DNA from: Fibrobacter sp. UWB13
GTDB lineage: Bacteria > Fibrobacterota > Fibrobacteria > Fibrobacterales > Fibrobacteraceae
NCBI RefSeq assembly: GCF_900177805.1
Contig: NZ_FXAX01000001.1
Span: 1,178,001 to 1,242,000 of the forward strand
DNA: 64,000 bases
Direction: 5' to 3'
A program made the position numbers and the translations under genes. The notes below the pieces were generated by a model. The model did not search any database. It was not told the origin of the DNA and saw only the letters and a list, made by a program, of their open reading frames with translations. Shown here in pieces: positions 38,036-46,347 of this stretch; within the stretch, counting starts at the first letter, position 1, and each line of letters opens with the position of its first letter.

Positions 38036-39313
38036 ATAAAGCGGGTGCTTCTTGCAGAGAGCGACGATGTCTTCGCGGATCTTGGCGAGACCAGCTTCGT
38101 CGTCCTTAGCCTGGATAGCGCGGTCGATAATGCGAGCCACTTCGCGGGTGTCTTCTTCGTCGAAGCCACGGGTCGTGATAGCAGCAGTACCGAGACGAAC
38201 ACCGGACGGGTCCATCGGCTTGCGCGGATCGAACGGAATCGTGGAACGGCTGCAGGAGATGCCGACCTTTTCCATAGCGACTTCGGCTTCCTTACCGGAA
38301 ACGCCCTTAGAAGTCATATCGACAACGATGAGGTGGTTGTCGGTGCCATCGCTGATGACCTTGTAGCCGAGCTTCTGCATTTCGGCGCAGAGAGCCTGAG
38401 CGTTCTTGATGACGTTCTTCGCGTAGGTCTGGAATTCCGGTTGCAAAGCTTCGAGGAATGCAACGGCCTTACCGGCGTTGATGTGGTCATGCGGACCACC
38501 CTGCATGCCCGGGAACACGCCCTTGTCGATTTCCTTGGCCAAAGAAACTTCCTTGAGTTCGCCCTTCACCATCTTCTGGATGGTGCGGTCCTTGCACATG
38601 ATGATTGCGGAACGCGGGCCACGGAGAGTCTTGTGGGTCGTGGTCGTCACGATGTCGAAGTACGGCACCGGAGATTCGATTGCCTTACCGGCGATGAGGC
38701 CAGCAATGTGAGAAATGTCAGCCATCGTGAGAGCGCCAACTTCGTCTGCAATTTCCTTGAAGCGCTTCCAGTCGAGGTTACGGCTGTAAGCAGAGAAACC
38801 AGCGAGGATCATCTTCGGCTTTTCGCGGAGAGCAATTTCGCGGACCTTGTCCATGTCGATGCGACCAGTTTCCTTATCGACTTCGTACTGCACGAAGTTG
38901 TAGAGCATACCGGAGAAGTTCACCGGATGACCGTGAGAAAGGTGTCCACCGTGGTCGAGCTTGAGGCCGAGGACCTTGTCACCCGGTTTGAGAACGGCGA
39001 AGTAGACAGCAGCGTTAGCCGGAGAACCGGAAAGCGGCTGAATGTTCACATGGTCGCAACCAAAGAGCTTCTTGCAACGATCGATAGCGAGAGCTTCCAT
39101 TTCGTCGATAACTTCGTTACCACCGTAGTAGCGCTTGCCAACGTAACCTTCACTGTACTTGTTCGTGAGAACAGAACCCATGGCTTCCATCACAGCCTTG
39201 GAAGTGTAGTTTTCAGAAGCGATAAGTTCGATACCATATTCCTGGCGTTCGGCTTCCTTCTGGATGATGTTATAGATTTCCGGATCGGTCTGTTGCAATG
39301 TAGATTTAAGCAT
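38030..39313 (-). CDS. glyA: Serine hydroxymethyltransferase
   Basis: GlyA interconverts serine and glycine with tetrahydrofolate, feeding one-carbon units including those used by ThyA. The 427 residues are family-typical: IASENYTSKAV near the N-terminus, SGSPANAAVY, the PLP-lysine segment VTTTTHKTLRGPR, and RLGTAAITTRG. The start has AAAGGAGC upstream, and a TATATTTG box sits about 25 bp further up. It is a single gene with its own terminator. Confidence 0.97.
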   Translation of the reverse strand: MLKSTLQQTDPEIYNIIQKEAERQEYGIELIASENYTSKAVMEAMGSVLTNKYSEGYVGKRYYGGNEVIDEMEALAIDRCKKLFGCDHVNIQPLSGSPANAAVYFAVLKPGDKVLGLKLDHGGHLSHGHPVNFSGMLYNFVQYEVDKETGRIDMDKVREIALREKPKMILAGFSAYSRNLDWKRFKEIADEVGALTMADISHIAGLIAGKAIESPVPYFDIVTTTTHKTLRGPRSAIIMCKDRTIQKMVKGELKEVSLAKEIDKGVFPGMQGGPHDHINAGKAVAFLEALQPEFQTYAKNVIKNAQALCAEMQKLGYKVISDGTDNHLIVVDMTSKGVSGKEAEVAMEKVGISCSRSTIPFDPRKPMDPSGVRLGTAAITTRGFDEEDTREVARIIDRAIQAKDDEAGLAKIREDIVALCKKHPLYK

Positions 39314-39354
39314 TATAGCTCCTTTAAAGTTCGCGTCCCAAATATAGCTTTTTT

Positions 39355-39386
39355 AGACGAGAGACGAGGGACGAGAGACGAGAGAT
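39355..39386. repeat. Heptad tandem repeat GACGAGA
   Basis: Four units GACGAGA, GACGAGG, GACGAGA, GACGAGA followed by a T run, upstream of the glyA promoter box. Unlike most heptads in this window it contains no stop triplet. Confidence 0.85.
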
Positions 39387-39394
39387 TTTTCTTA

Positions 39395-39443
39395 AAACTA
39401 GCGCAAAGCGCAGTTTTTTTATGGAAGGGGGATGTATCCCCCT
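39395..39443 (-). terminator. Hairpins following the pectate lyase gene
   Basis: A GGGGGAT-A-CATCCCCC-like hairpin (39428-39443) is followed by AAACTGCGC / GCGCTAGTTT (39395-39416) with a T-tract on the minus strand. A further ACGGGCT / AGCCCGT stem lies near 39475-39497. Confidence 0.65.
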
Positions 39444-39518
39444 GGTTCGCACGTTGTTACTCTCCACCCCCTCTACGGGCTTCAAACGCCAGCCCGTAAC
39501 GCCCGGCTTAGCAAGATT

Positions 39519-41213
39519 CTACCGGGGACCGGCTTCGTTTTTCACACGAACGGCAAGTTCTGCACCAGCTTCATCAACAGAAACCTTGTAATCGGGCTTA
39601 TAGCCCTGGGCATCGCCAGCAAGTTCCTCGCCACCACGACCAAACGTATTCGAATCCATGTAAACAAATCCAACCGTCGATTCATCCGGCGCGCCATCTT
39701 CGTTTTTCAGGCGATATCCCCGAACTGGCACATCGTTATTGTAGACATTGCCCTCGATGTAGCAAGCCGCATAATCAGAACATTCCATTCCGGCATCGCC
39801 CACGCCGTAAATGAAATTGTTGTAGGCGTGGATTTTACCACGACGCGCAAGCACGCCTCGAAGTTCCAAGTTCGAGAAGTAATTGTGATGCAAAGTCAAC
39901 GTCTGTGCTGAATCAACGAAAAGGTCCGGTTCCAGCCCAAATAAAATGCCTGACTGTGCATTTTCAAAACGGTTCCACGAAAGCGTGACCGCATTCGAGC
40001 CTCGCTTGACATCAACCAAGATTAGCGGATACTCTTCAAACGTGCAATGGTCCACCCAGACATGGTGCGTGCGGTTATGAATCGAGAGAGCGCGACGGCT
40101 TGTTGTATCATGAGCTGTTATCGCAGGCGCCGTAAAAGTCAAGTTTTCAAAAATAAGATTGGACGATTCATTTGTCAAAACCCCCATGCCCGTAATGCGA
40201 ATATCACGCCCACGACCATCCACAGTTTTATCAGACTTTATGCGCAATGGCGAACGCAAATTGTACGTTCCATCTTTTTCAAAGAGAATCCAGACTGGAG
40301 TATCCTTCTCGGCGCATTCACGGAAAGAGCCCTGGGACAAGGCGACCTTAGTTCCGTAATTTCCCAACGAATCCACCTTTGAAGAGTCGACAACATCAAT
40401 TAAATCTTCAGTTGTCGTGACAATGCAAACTTCGCCTTCCACTTTCTCAATTTTTCCCGTGCTGTCGGTTTTTCCAGTAGCACCAAGCGTTCCAACTGCA
40501 TAGCCTTGAATTTGTTTGAGCAAGGCTTCATGAGCACTCCAGTCGCTCTCGGGATATTCTGTTGCTGTTGCGATTTCAGGCTTTACGACCTTGATGTCCG
40601 AAGCCACATCGGAGCCGTCAACAAACAAAGTATCCCCTGCATTGGATTGGACCGTCGTCGAATGGACTTCCTCCGGGTCGCCAATTTGCACATCGAAACT
40701 CCCCTGCGGAAGCGAGTCAATTACAAAATGCCCTGTACTATCAGGAACAACATAACGGTCAAGACCCGCCACGCGGACAACAGGCGATTCACCAAGGACT
40801 ACATAGCCTTCAATAGACGTTAGTTCGCCCAACTTGATGGTATCAACCTTGGAATCGGCCTTGGCATCAAGCGCTATAGAATGCACAGCACCCGAAGCCT
40901 TAGATTCACTCACGTTACGCGCTTCAATGGTATAGCGGCCGTTACGGACATCAAACGAAACCTGCCCATCCTCATCTGTTTCGTTCCAAGTTTGTTCCGC
41001 AGGGCCGCTAGAAAGGTAGTCATCAGGCAAAATGCGAACGCGCGCCGTTGAAGCGGGCGTTCCATCCGCCATTTGTATGTACAAAGCAATAGTTGACTCG
41101 GCTTCGGTGCCACCAGCAACGTTTCTTTCGGTGCACGCCGTCAAAGCCAACGCAAAAACTCCAAGCCAAGCAAGCAAGCGCATTTGAGCAATCGTCATCA
41201 AACTAGTTTTCAT
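39519..41213 (-). CDS. Pectate lyase (PL1-like) lipoprotein
   Basis: PL1 lyases cleave polygalacturonate by beta-elimination with calcium. The 564-residue product has a lipobox LTAC (about Cys25), two Ig/carboxypeptidase-regulatory-like beta domains (about 40-240) and a right-handed parallel beta-helix (about 270-560) with DKTVDGRGRDIRITG, WVDHCTFEEYP, VTLSWNRFENAQ and TLHHNYFSNLELRGVLARRGKIHAYNN, the last giving the catalytic-arginine region. The ATG at 41213 has AAGGGGG six bases upstream and overlaps the regulator-like gene before it by 11 bases. It is lipid-anchored, so it probably works at the cell surface or in the periplasm. Confidence 0.9.
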   Translation of the reverse strand: MKTSLMTIAQMRLLAWLGVFALALTACTERNVAGGTEAESTIALYIQMADGTPASTARVRILPDDYLSSGPAEQTWNETDEDGQVSFDVRNGRYTIEARNVSESKASGAVHSIALDAKADSKVDTIKLGELTSIEGYVVLGESPVVRVAGLDRYVVPDSTGHFVIDSLPQGSFDVQIGDPEEVHSTTVQSNAGDTLFVDGSDVASDIKVVKPEIATATEYPESDWSAHEALLKQIQGYAVGTLGATGKTDSTGKIEKVEGEVCIVTTTEDLIDVVDSSKVDSLGNYGTKVALSQGSFRECAEKDTPVWILFEKDGTYNLRSPLRIKSDKTVDGRGRDIRITGMGVLTNESSNLIFENLTFTAPAITAHDTTSRRALSIHNRTHHVWVDHCTFEEYPLILVDVKRGSNAVTLSWNRFENAQSGILFGLEPDLFVDSAQTLTLHHNYFSNLELRGVLARRGKIHAYNNFIYGVGDAGMECSDYAACYIEGNVYNNDVPVRGYRLKNEDGAPDESTVGFVYMDSNTFGRGGEELAGDAQGYKPDYKVSVDEAGAELAVRVKNEAGPR

Positions 41214-42144
41214 GATTGCCCCCTTGAACTTCGGCAGGTTCGCGAGATTCATCCGCAATTTCACGAGAAGCATTCTGTATTTCGGCACCACGAATGCGGC
41301 GTTTGCGCCCACGCCTCTGCGGTGGCGGATACGGGTCCGAAAGCGGGAAAAGTTGCATGCCGAGCTGGAAAACGCGATTCGGCTTTTGACACGCACCTAC
41401 TTTAGCAAGCACTTCGCGACGGAACCTGCGCACCATTTCGACAAGCTCTTTATAAGTCGTTTCGTCACAACCAAATGCGAGCGTCGAAAGATTGCGTTCA
41501 CCGCGATCAAAGCGGTCCATCGCCGTTTGCGCCACATCTAAATTCTGCTGGATGTAAGCGTTTACCGCTGTATTGTACGATTCAAAACCACTAGAAACAA
41601 GACCTTGCGTTTGTTCATAAAATCCTGTTTGCTCGTTTTTCTTGATCATCGACAAGCGTTCCAAAAGCGCAATCGAAGACTTTACCTGGCTTGCAGAAAT
41701 CGGCGGGCGTACCATAAGGCCCAAAGCGGCATCGTCCCCCACATACGGGTAAAACGTCACAAGTTCACGAACGACAGCATGGTACCAATGGTCAAAATAT
41801 TCAAACTGGTCCTTCGCCAAGTTTTCAACCTTGCACTCCTTGGACGCGACAAGCTTTTCCAGGAATTGACGGCTTTCGGTATGCGTTTTCGCCTGGTTAA
41901 AAGCAACCATGTTTGCAAAGTACGCTTTTTCGCGTTCGTCACTGCAAAAGATAGACGCAAAAACTTCGACAATGCGGTCGGTCAAATTGCGCTTGCCCTG
42001 CAAGATCTTATTGAACATCGATGAATCGAAGCCCGCTTTTTCGGCAATAAAACGATGGCTAAAACGCCAATCGCTTGCATGGCGCTCTTCGTAGGCGTCT
42101 TTCAAAAATTCGCGGTAATTCAGATATTCAAAAATATTGATCAT
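41203..42144 (-). CDS. TIGR02147-family protein with N-terminal HTH (DUF4423-like)
   Basis: The 313-residue soluble protein begins MINIFEYLNYREFLKDAYEER and continues with a Cro/CI-like HTH (about 25-65; FSHRFIAEKAGFDSSMFNKILQ, then GKRNLTDRIVEVFAS), a hallmark of the paralogous Fibrobacter TIGR02147 family. The middle and C-terminal helices match DUF4423-like sections (SALLERLSMIKKNEQ-type winged helix, then YKELVEMVRRFRREVL). The last 40 residues are basic and disordered (RRGRKRRIRG). It is the first gene of a two-gene unit with the pectate lyase, so I infer a transcriptional regulator of pectin genes. No DNA-binding data exist in the sequence itself. Confidence 0.85.
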   Translation of the reverse strand: MINIFEYLNYREFLKDAYEERHASDWRFSHRFIAEKAGFDSSMFNKILQGKRNLTDRIVEVFASIFCSDEREKAYFANMVAFNQAKTHTESRQFLEKLVASKECKVENLAKDQFEYFDHWYHAVVRELVTFYPYVGDDAALGLMVRPPISASQVKSSIALLERLSMIKKNEQTGFYEQTQGLVSSGFESYNTAVNAYIQQNLDVAQTAMDRFDRGERNLSTLAFGCDETTYKELVEMVRRFRREVLAKVGACQKPNRVFQLGMQLFPLSDPYPPPQRRGRKRRIRGAEIQNASREIADESREPAEVQGGNHEN

Positions 42145-42198
42145 TAGGCTATAAACTATGAGGTCGGGGTTTCGCCCCTTTGAGGTCTGAACTTGTGA

Positions 42199-42230
42199 TT
42201 GTCATGCCCGATTTAATCGGACATCTCCTT
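42199..42230. repeat. GTCAT-type short palindromic repeat
   Basis: TTGTCATGCCCG, a short loop, CGGACATCTCCTT. The same frame (TGTCATNCCCG ... CGG..ATCTCCTT) appears inverted at 63359-63390. Confidence 0.65.
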
Positions 42231-42267
42231 TTATTAGAAAGAGTTACTAATAGTAATATACATTATT

Positions 42268-42297
42268 GTCCACAGTTTTGCAAATTTTATGTCCACA
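42268..42297 (-). promoter_or_regulatory. Paired TGTGGAC motif upstream of TIGR02147/pectate lyase
   Basis: GTCCACA occurs on the plus strand at 42268-42274 and 42291-42297, 23 bp apart; read with the genes it is TGTGGAC. The pair flanks the putative -35 sequence. The same pair at 24-bp spacing precedes the rhamnogalacturonan lyase operon. Confidence 0.55.
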
Positions 42298-42349
42298 TTA
42301 TGTTATAAAAAATGTGTTATTTTTTTTTGAAAAATCTAAAAAAGTTCAT

Positions 42350-42395
42350 TTTTTACGTGAAAAATATCGAATTATCAGATTTTCTCACGTAAAAA
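42350..42395. repeat. Inverted repeat with TCACGT cores
   Basis: TTTTTACGTGA (42350-42360) and TCACGTAAAAA (42385-42395) are perfect 11-bp arms, 24 bp apart. Confidence 0.75.
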
Positions 42396-42495
42396 TTCAG
42401 ACAAACTTATTAAAAATTCAGCAAAAAGTATCTTTCGCCACCTTTTAGACAGTGTTTTAAGCTTTAAAAGCTCAAAATTTTTCATTTTAAAGCAA

Positions 42496-42519
42496 AAAAT
42501 CCGTATTCAAGCGGATTTT
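42496..42519 (-). terminator. Terminator of the rhamnogalacturonan operon
   Basis: AAAATCCG / CGGATTTT perfect 8-bp stem with an 8-base loop and T-run on the minus strand, about 90 bp past the last esterase gene. Confidence 0.8.
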
Positions 42520-42541
42520 AACTACATACAACATCAAAATT

Positions 42542-42581
42542 TTACGTGAATATCAAGCTTATTTTGAAGATATTCACGTAA
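42542..42581. repeat. Perfect 13-bp inverted repeat TTACGTGAATATC
   Basis: Arms TTACGTGAATATC (42542-42554) and GATATTCACGTAA (42569-42581) with a 14-base loop. It may be an AT-rich terminator stem for the esterase gene, or an operator sharing the TCACGT core with 42350-42395. Confidence 0.75.
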
Positions 42582-42609
42582 TATACAACTAAAAATGGAA
42601 TTTTCGTTT

Positions 42610-44364
42610 TTAATAGCGGAAGTAGTTGCCTTTAGGGAGGTTTCGCAAATCCGACTGATTGCGAACATTTTGCACTTTTTGGCCAAGCGCATTGACCGTG
42701 ATGCCTTTGGCTCGCGGCTTTGTCGCAAGCTTTTTCGGAACAATCGACACAGGTCCCTGTCCCTGCTGATTTTCGCGAGAGGCCTTGCAACCGGTACGAT
42801 AAACATCCTTCATATCAAACGCAATCATGTCGATATTCGGGCCGCCATCCGCCGTCGCCGACTGTAAAATCACTTTGAAGTCCAAGGCATCCACCCAGAC
42901 GTTGTCGATATAGACCGTATCCCACTTGTCCCAGCTTCCGGTGGACTTGAATGTCACATCGTAGGTGCCATTATCTACCGTAACCTTCATATCGCGATTA
43001 GCGCTTCCCGAAAACGAATAGCGGATCATCACACGGGCCTTTTCTGCAGACTGGTCCGAAGTCACCATGTACGTGGCCTTGCTGTAGGCAGAATTATCAA
43101 GATTGAAGAAACCGCCGCCAGTATAGCCTTCATGATTCTTTTCAGTCCAGCCATCTCCAAATTCAGGTTCCGCCATGTCAATCACTGACGGCCAAGCATC
43201 CGTACCAGCCTTGAGCGAGCACAGAGCTTCGTCAAGTTCCTTGACTTCCACTTCACCGCTTGAACTGCTCGAACCGCCACCAGGACCTTCTTCGTAAGAA
43301 TCTTCCGAAGCATGAGAAATCGGCGTGCAAGCGGCACCGCCCTTGAACATCGCCGTGTATGTGATGTCACGGGCCTTCGTCTTGAAGCCATAATAAATCA
43401 TGTCCTTCGAGAGCTCGTTGCAGTCATCATCGACCCACTTTTCAAACGTTTGGCCGTTCGGCGTCACACGAAGCGTCATCGGGGAACCCGCCGGGAAATA
43501 CTGCGTCTGCGTAATGAGGCCGTTGTAATTCGAGAGGTTCGTCTTGACCTTGATGGTATAACGCTTCTTAATTGCAGACACAAGCGTCGTAAGCGCTGCC
43601 TTTGCATCGGCAGAGAGGTTCGTGTTGGACTTGAGATTATCTGCAAGCTCTTCGCAAATCATCTGGGCGTGGCCCATCGAGCCCATTTCCTGGAAGTGCG
43701 TCGTACCATCGTTCACACCATCAGGGAAATTCGGGTATTCACCCTTTTCCAGCTTTTTGTAGAGATAGCGGGTCACATAATCGCCCATACCTTTGTACGT
43801 ATTGTTATACGTATTGTACGACTTCATGTTCAAATCGACAAACGGAATCTTGTTGTTCTTGGCAACCGTCTGCATCATGCCGCGGGCATCGTAGTTGTTA
43901 GAGCCCGTCGAGAACACGTTGCGGCTACCGTTCAAGTTCATCGGAGAGACGAGGACGACATTGGCGCCCTTGCCCTTGCCAGCATCGACATACTGTTGGA
44001 TGAATCCAGAGAACTTCGACGGCTCCACATAACGCGCGGCCTTTGAATAGTCGCGGTCATTATGGCCAAATTGCACAAAGAGGTAGTCGCCCTTTTGGAG
44101 CTTTCCCTTGACCTCGTCCAAGCGGCCTTCTTCGATAAACGTTCTAGAGCTACGGCCACCGATTGCATAGTTAAGGACTTTCACACGGGAGGCGTCAAAG
44201 AAATGCCCAAGCACCTGGCCCCAGCCCGTTTGCGGATAGACGTTATCCTTATACGTCTGTACGGTCGAATCGCCCACCACGTAAATCGAAAAACTGGTGG
44301 AATCGCTTACAGCGACACCCGTGAAAACAGCGGCAGCAAGAATCATTTTTAAAGAAAACTTCAT
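42610..44364 (-). CDS. Rhamnogalacturonan acetylesterase-like SGNH hydrolase (CE12) with CBM
   Basis: CE12 esterases de-acetylate rhamnogalacturonan so lyases can cut it. The product (584 residues) has a signal peptide, the GDST nucleophile motif (VVGDSTVQTY, about 30-39), block III FGHNDRD, and a late MGHAQ.. region in the SGNH domain (about 25-270). An InlB/bacterial-repeat-like domain (about 270-345), a carbohydrate-binding CBM6/35-type domain (about 390-540; GYTGGGFFNLDNSAYS, ANRDMKV) and a short sorting-like tail follow. The ATG at 44364 has AGAGG upstream. It is the last gene of the operon. Confidence 0.88.
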   Translation of the reverse strand: MKFSLKMILAAAVFTGVAVSDSTSFSIYVVGDSTVQTYKDNVYPQTGWGQVLGHFFDASRVKVLNYAIGGRSSRTFIEEGRLDEVKGKLQKGDYLFVQFGHNDRDYSKAARYVEPSKFSGFIQQYVDAGKGKGANVVLVSPMNLNGSRNVFSTGSNNYDARGMMQTVAKNNKIPFVDLNMKSYNTYNNTYKGMGDYVTRYLYKKLEKGEYPNFPDGVNDGTTHFQEMGSMGHAQMICEELADNLKSNTNLSADAKAALTTLVSAIKKRYTIKVKTNLSNYNGLITQTQYFPAGSPMTLRVTPNGQTFEKWVDDDCNELSKDMIYYGFKTKARDITYTAMFKGGAACTPISHASEDSYEEGPGGGSSSSSGEVEVKELDEALCSLKAGTDAWPSVIDMAEPEFGDGWTEKNHEGYTGGGFFNLDNSAYSKATYMVTSDQSAEKARVMIRYSFSGSANRDMKVTVDNGTYDVTFKSTGSWDKWDTVYIDNVWVDALDFKVILQSATADGGPNIDMIAFDMKDVYRTGCKASRENQQGQGPVSIVPKKLATKPRAKGITVNALGQKVQNVRNQSDLRNLPKGNYFRY

Positions 44365-44375
44365 ATACAACCTCT

Positions 44376-44418
44376 GGATCCTTCGACTTCGAGGCTACGC
44401 CTCTTCGCTCAGGATGAC
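44376..44418. repeat. GTCAT-type repeat between the two esterase genes
   Basis: On the minus strand it reads GTCATCCTGAGCGAAGAGG then GCCTC and CGAAGTCGAAGGATCC, an imperfect palindrome forming the intercistronic spacer. Similar sequences (GTCATCCTGAGCGAAG...CGAAGGATCC) are common dispersed repeats in several bacterial groups. Confidence 0.7.
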
Positions 44419-44427
44419 AATTTGTAC

Positions 44428-46287
44428 TTATTTCACCTTTGCCCAAGTCGCAACAAGCTTTTCACGACCCTGGCGAACGACAACGCGGTAAACTCCGTTT
44501 GTACGCACGAGAGAAGACATATCCACCTCGCCCGCCAAAACAGCCTTACGCACGACAAGACTTCCGCTCATATCGAACACGCTTATGTCAGCACGTTCCG
44601 GAAGCAAAAGCTTATCGCCAAGGAGCTTTGCTCTAGCCGCCATCTTGATACCTTGCAGCGATGTCGGAATTGAATCCTTAGCATCCTTGCAATCCACACC
44701 AACACGGCAGACACCATCTAGGTTAAAGCCAAACGCATCAAGGTTCGGAGCACCATCAGAAGTCACCGACATAAACTTGAGTTCGGCTTCGCCCTGCGGC
44801 GCATCCATCACAACGTAAGCGGTATCCCACTTGTCCCAGCCACCTGTCGGAGGGGCGCTCAAATAGTAGTCGTGGTCAAGGTAGGCATTGAACATACGGT
44901 CTGTAGAACCGCCATTGGCGTAACGCACAGCAAGCGTCACGTAGCCTGCACCGGGGAACTTCACCTTGTAACTTGCAAACGACACGTTCGTGTTATCCAA
45001 GTTGAAATAGCCATCGCCAATATAGCCAGTCCATTCCGTTTGGGTCCAGCCAATTCCTGCAGTATCCGGCTTACTTGCGTCAAAGAATTTCTTGATATCC
45101 TTATCCACCTTGGTTTCTGTTTCTTCACTGCCATCAATCGGCGTGAACGGTTCAAACGTCACATCGTCAAGGCTCTTCGGAGTCGTTGTCGGGAATGCGG
45201 TCAAAGCCTTGCCATCGCCCGTGTACTTCTGAGCGGTACCGCCTTCATACACTGCAGTGAACTGCGTCGATGCAGAACCCATGACAAACGTGTGGATGTA
45301 CGGAGACTTTACATTGGAGCGGCTCGGGGCGCCGACCTTGTTGCCGTTACCGTCATACCAGCCCAAGAACTTTTTGCCGGACTTCGGAATGGTCTTGAGC
45401 ATAACCGTCATGCCCTTCGGGTAGTAAGCGCTAAGAGAAGTCGCTTCGGCAGCGCCTTCCGGACTCACCTTGACATCTACCTGGTACATAGGCGCCATGT
45501 AGTCGCCAAGTTTTTTCACAATCGGATCCTTGTGGGCGCGCATCTGTTCTGTAATGATACGTCCAAAGGCATTCGCACCGTTCATCTGTAAATGCACCTG
45601 GTCCGTCTGGTCACTGCCCAAGTTGCTATATTCAGATTTTGTAGCATAGTTGAAGATAAACTGTGCCGAATAGCGTTCGCCCACTGAAATCATGTAGTTC
45701 GCGACCATTTCGCTCATATCGATAAACGGAACGTTCAATTCCGTTGCAAGGCTCTGGTTAAGAGCCGGGTAGCCACGATAGCTGTTATGGATCTGCGTTG
45801 GAGAATCATAGTACAAGCGACGAATCGGGCTCATGATAATCGGATAAGCGCCTTTCGCCCTGACATCGCTCACAAGCTTTTTCATGTTGGAGGCAAAGAA
45901 GTCTTCCGTGCTGTAGTTCACGTCGTTAATACCGAACTGGACAACGACATAGTCGCCAGCCTGCAACTTGTCCGCAATGCAACCACCATTGGAGCAGCCC
46001 TTCTTAAAGAACATGTCGTAATAGCCGACCGCGGTGTTACCCTTTTTGTCCTTACCGCCGCCACCAAGCGACATGCCGCCCTGTCCACGGTTCACCACTG
46101 CCGCCTTGTTTACATCGAACCAGTAATGAAAATCCTGGCCCTGGCCCTGTTTGGGATAATAACCATCAGCCCAGTCCTGCATGGTGGAATCGCCAAGCAT
46201 ATAAATTGTAACCTTCGCAATCGCAAGCGGAGTCGCCAACATCGAGGCTACAACAGCACCCTGCCAAACCTTAGAAAACATACCCAT
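44428..46287 (-). CDS. CE12-type SGNH esterase with repeat, CBM and sorting-like domains
   Basis: The 619-residue product has a signal peptide, an SGNH domain with GDST nucleophile (YMLGDSTMQDWADG), GQGGMS, block III FGINDVN and a catalytic-triad region QTDQVHLQMNGANA, matching rhamnogalacturonan acetylesterases. A Listeria-Bacteroides-type repeat domain (about 270-350), a CBM6/35-like domain (about 410-555; GYIGDGYFNLDNTNVS, GSTDRMFNAYLDHD) and a C-terminal sorting-like domain (ADISVFDMSGSLVVRK, NGVYRVVV) follow. I start at ATG 46287, seven bases after AGAGG; the frame back to 46344 reads through a hairpin. It is the second gene of the PL11 operon. Confidence 0.88.
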   Translation of the reverse strand: MGMFSKVWQGAVVASMLATPLAIAKVTIYMLGDSTMQDWADGYYPKQGQGQDFHYWFDVNKAAVVNRGQGGMSLGGGGKDKKGNTAVGYYDMFFKKGCSNGGCIADKLQAGDYVVVQFGINDVNYSTEDFFASNMKKLVSDVRAKGAYPIIMSPIRRLYYDSPTQIHNSYRGYPALNQSLATELNVPFIDMSEMVANYMISVGERYSAQFIFNYATKSEYSNLGSDQTDQVHLQMNGANAFGRIITEQMRAHKDPIVKKLGDYMAPMYQVDVKVSPEGAAEATSLSAYYPKGMTVMLKTIPKSGKKFLGWYDGNGNKVGAPSRSNVKSPYIHTFVMGSASTQFTAVYEGGTAQKYTGDGKALTAFPTTTPKSLDDVTFEPFTPIDGSEETETKVDKDIKKFFDASKPDTAGIGWTQTEWTGYIGDGYFNLDNTNVSFASYKVKFPGAGYVTLAVRYANGGSTDRMFNAYLDHDYYLSAPPTGGWDKWDTAYVVMDAPQGEAELKFMSVTSDGAPNLDAFGFNLDGVCRVGVDCKDAKDSIPTSLQGIKMAARAKLLGDKLLLPERADISVFDMSGSLVVRKAVLAGEVDMSSLVRTNGVYRVVVRQGREKLVATWAKVK

Positions 46288-46299
46288 TTGAAAACCTCT

Positions 46300-46340
46300 T
46301 AAAAAAATCCCAAAAGCTTCCGAGAGCAACTCCCGGAAGC
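46300..46340 (-). terminator. Intercistronic hairpin with T-tract after the PL11 gene
   Basis: GCTTCCGGGAG / CTCTCGGAAGC stem with a TTG loop (46316-46340) is followed on the minus strand by TTTTGGGATTTTTTT. It looks like a partial terminator that would lower expression of the two esterases relative to the lyase. Confidence 0.7.
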
Positions 46341-46347
46341 ACACAAG

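Larger units (their letters stand above)
42145..42609. other. 465-bp AT-rich regulatory region between pectin transcription units
   Basis: It contains, from right to left in gene direction: two inverted repeats with TCACGT cores, a terminator for the esterase operon, a pair of TGTGGAC motifs around a TTGCAA-17 bp-TATATT promoter for the TIGR02147 gene (42255-42283, minus), and a GTCAT-type repeat. No credible coding frame was seen. Confidence 0.6.

Noticed and set aside
38045-39499. Antisense open frame of 484 codons opposite glyA
   Set aside because: glyA is complete on the minus strand; the shadow also reads into the downstream heptad and hairpin region.
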